Positions 62,837 to 64,000 of a stretch of DNA of 64,000 nt are shown here, piece after piece (the first letter of the stretch is position 1; each line of letters starts with the position of its first letter). The notes beneath the pieces were generated by a model that did no database searches, was not told the DNA's origin, and worked only from the letters and a program-made list of their open reading frames with translations. This DNA is from Pseudoips prasinana (Eukaryota > Arthropoda > Insecta > Lepidoptera > Nolidae): positions 2,485,001 to 2,549,000 of the forward strand of contig OX621234.1 of the NCBI GenBank assembly GCA_951640165.1, written 5' to 3'. The position numbers and the translations under genes were made by a program.

Positions 62837-64000
62837 GGTCTTTACCTATGAAATTGCCGTTTTGTATGAAAAAATTTAAACGAATTTTTTTCATGAATTT
62901 TTTTATTTGTATTAATCGAAGTAATCACCCATGCAATCAATGCATCTTTGCCATCGCAGTGGCAGTTTATTGATGCCCTTCTTAAAGAAATCAGCTGGAC
63001 GGGAGGCAACAAATTCTTCAAAGGCATTTTGTACTGCCTCTCGGGTATTGAATTTTTTTCCCGCCAAGAAGTTATCCAAATTCTGGAAAAAGTAGTAGTC
63101 TGTAGGCGCAAGGTCTGGTGAGTAGGGCGGATGACGGAGAGCTTCCAACCCCAGTTCTTGCAACTTGGAGACCGTCTGCTGCGCAGTATGAGGTCGCGCG
63201 TTGTCGTGCAGGAGCAGCGGAGACGAGCGATTGACCAATGCTGGTTGGAGATGCGCCAACTTCTCCATCATTGTGCTCAGTTCTTCACAGTACACATCTG
63301 CAGTAATGCTCACCCCGTTTGGTAAGAAGCTGTGATGAATCACACCGGCGCTAGACCACCAAACAGTGACCATCACTTTTCTAGGGGTAAGTTTTCGTTT
63401 AGGGCATTGTTTAGGTGCTGAACCAGGATCCAACCAACTTGCTGAGCGCTTGCGGTTATCAAACAGAATCCATTTTTCATCGCAGGTAACAATGCGGTTC
63501 AAAATTCCTTCATTTGTGTGTCTGTTGAGCAGTGCAAGGCACGTCTCGACGCGTACTTCGCGCTGGCGATCATTGAGTTCGTGGGGCACCCATTTGTCAA
63601 GCTTTTTTACCTTGCCAATTTGACGCAAATGGACCAATATTGTTTTGACGCTAACGTCGAAAGCTGCTGCTAATTCAGCCGTAGATTGTGTATCATCAGC
63701 TTCCACAACCGCCTTTAATTCGTCATTGTCGACCAAAGTCTTCGGACGACCGCGAGGTTCATTTTTCAGGTCGAAATTTCCAGAACGGAAGCGAGCAAAC
63801 CAATAACAGGTGGTGCGTTGGTTTGTAGTGTTAGCTCCGTAAACGTCGTTGATGTTGCGTGCCGCTTGTGCCGCGTTGCTGCCACGACAGTACTCATATT
63901 CCATAATTACTCGAATTTTTAACGTATCCATGATGACGAAAAAGATTGAAATGCGATGAAAATGTAACACTAATCAATAAAGAAATGACTACTTTTGGAA
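62837..64000 (-). mobile_element. mariner transposon, copy 2 (right part cut by window)
   Basis: TA (62835-62836) then GGTCTTTACCTATGAAATTG, identical to the ends of copy 1. From copy 1's length the other end should fall about 120 bp past the window. Confidence 0.92.
62912..63931 (-). CDS. mariner transposase, cecropia subfamily (copy 2)
   Basis: Same 339-residue protein as the transposase at 16592-17611, with one amino-acid difference seen: Cys for the first Arg of EYRRG near the N-terminus. The DD34D triad, GRP and WVPHEL motifs are all intact and there is no stop or frameshift. A synonymous difference is visible (CTGCGCAGC against CTGCACAGC). It lies in inverted orientation about 46 kb from copy 1. 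The near identity implies recent copying within this genome. Whether either copy is expressed cannot be judged from the sequence. Confidence 0.93.
   Translation of the reverse strand: MDTLKIRVIMEYEYCRGSNAAQAARNINDVYGANTTNQRTTCYWFARFRSGNFDLKNEPRGRPKTLVDNDELKAVVEADDTQSTAELAAAFDVSVKTILVHLRQIGKVKKLDKWVPHELNDRQREVRVETCLALLNRHTNEGILNRIVTCDEKWILFDNRKRSASWLDPGSAPKQCPKRKLTPRKVMVTVWWSSAGVIHHSFLPNGVSITADVYCEELSTMMEKLAHLQPALVNRSSPLLLHDNARPHTAQQTVSKLQELGLEALRHPPYSPDLAPTDYYFFQNLDNFLAGKKFNTREAVQNAFEEFVASRPADFFKKGINKLPLRWQRCIDCMGDYFD

Noticed and set aside
59570..64000. Remaining exons of actin-like gene B
   Set aside because: I looked for the ERM..IFFESF, ASGRT, LPDG and LSGG..M.PG blocks on the + strand and found none; the segment is SINE, retroelement tails and mariner.

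Overview
The window is eukaryotic nuclear DNA and looks lepidopteran (moth or butterfly). The reasons are AT-rich sequence, spliced genes, and a dense mix of repeats of the kind described from that order: tRNA-headed SINEs, RTE/Jockey/CR1-like retrotransposon tails, Lep1-type Helitron-like elements ending in CTAG, MITEs and cecropia-type mariners. The assignment is an inference from family resemblance; no database search was possible. There is no prokaryotic gene organisation, no CRISPR array, and no rRNA or tRNA gene judged functional.

Host genes are few. The main one is a five-exon divergent actin-like gene (24639-33891, + strand, 373 codons, all splice sites canonical). It keeps the actin fold signatures, but the residues that hydrolyse ATP in actin are replaced. 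A second, different actin-like gene starts at 58565 on the same strand. Two exons (58565-58795, 59448-59569) are visible and the rest must lie beyond the window. The two genes have different intron positions. Together they look like part of a locus of non-canonical actin paralogs, and this is the most biologically interesting content. A single exon of a membrane dipeptidase (M19 family) lies on the minus strand at 18088-18220.

The rest is layered mobile DNA. 1-5.5 kb: a broken Jockey-like retrotransposon, a Tc1-type MITE and an RTE tail. 5.5-16 kb: Helitron-like elements, a tRNA-like inverted repeat, SINEs and RT tails. 16.4-17.7 kb: an intact mariner. 18-24.6 kb: SINEs and Helitron-like elements around the dipeptidase exon. 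24.6-34 kb: actin-like gene A, with introns packed with MITEs, SINEs and retroelement pieces up to the splice sites. 34-40 kb: MITEs, hairpins and SINEs. 40.2-42.9 kb: a candidate unclassified DNA transposon with a repeated internal motif. 45.5-46.8 kb: a Tc1-type transposon carrying a spliced transposase-like first exon. 47.3-49 kb: a seven-copy 123-bp minisatellite built from a SINE/MITE junction, then invaded by a poly(A) retroposon. 49-55 kb: RT fragments and SINEs. 55.3-58.1 kb: dinucleotide arrays and a 2.1-kb pentanucleotide satellite in three pure blocks. 58.3-60 kb: actin-like gene B. 60-64 kb: retroelement tails and a second mariner, inverted and almost identical to the first.

SINE labels used here are local: A (head GGTCACCGTAGCCTAG), B (head GGCGTGGTTGGC), C (head GTAGCGCAGCGGCTAAG), D (head TTGGTCTAGCGGTAG), F (one copy), and 5S-SINE (head resembling 5S rRNA). 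Helitron-like families are labelled A to E. Most transposon calls rest on repeated copies inside the window, inverted termini or target-site duplications visible in the sequence.
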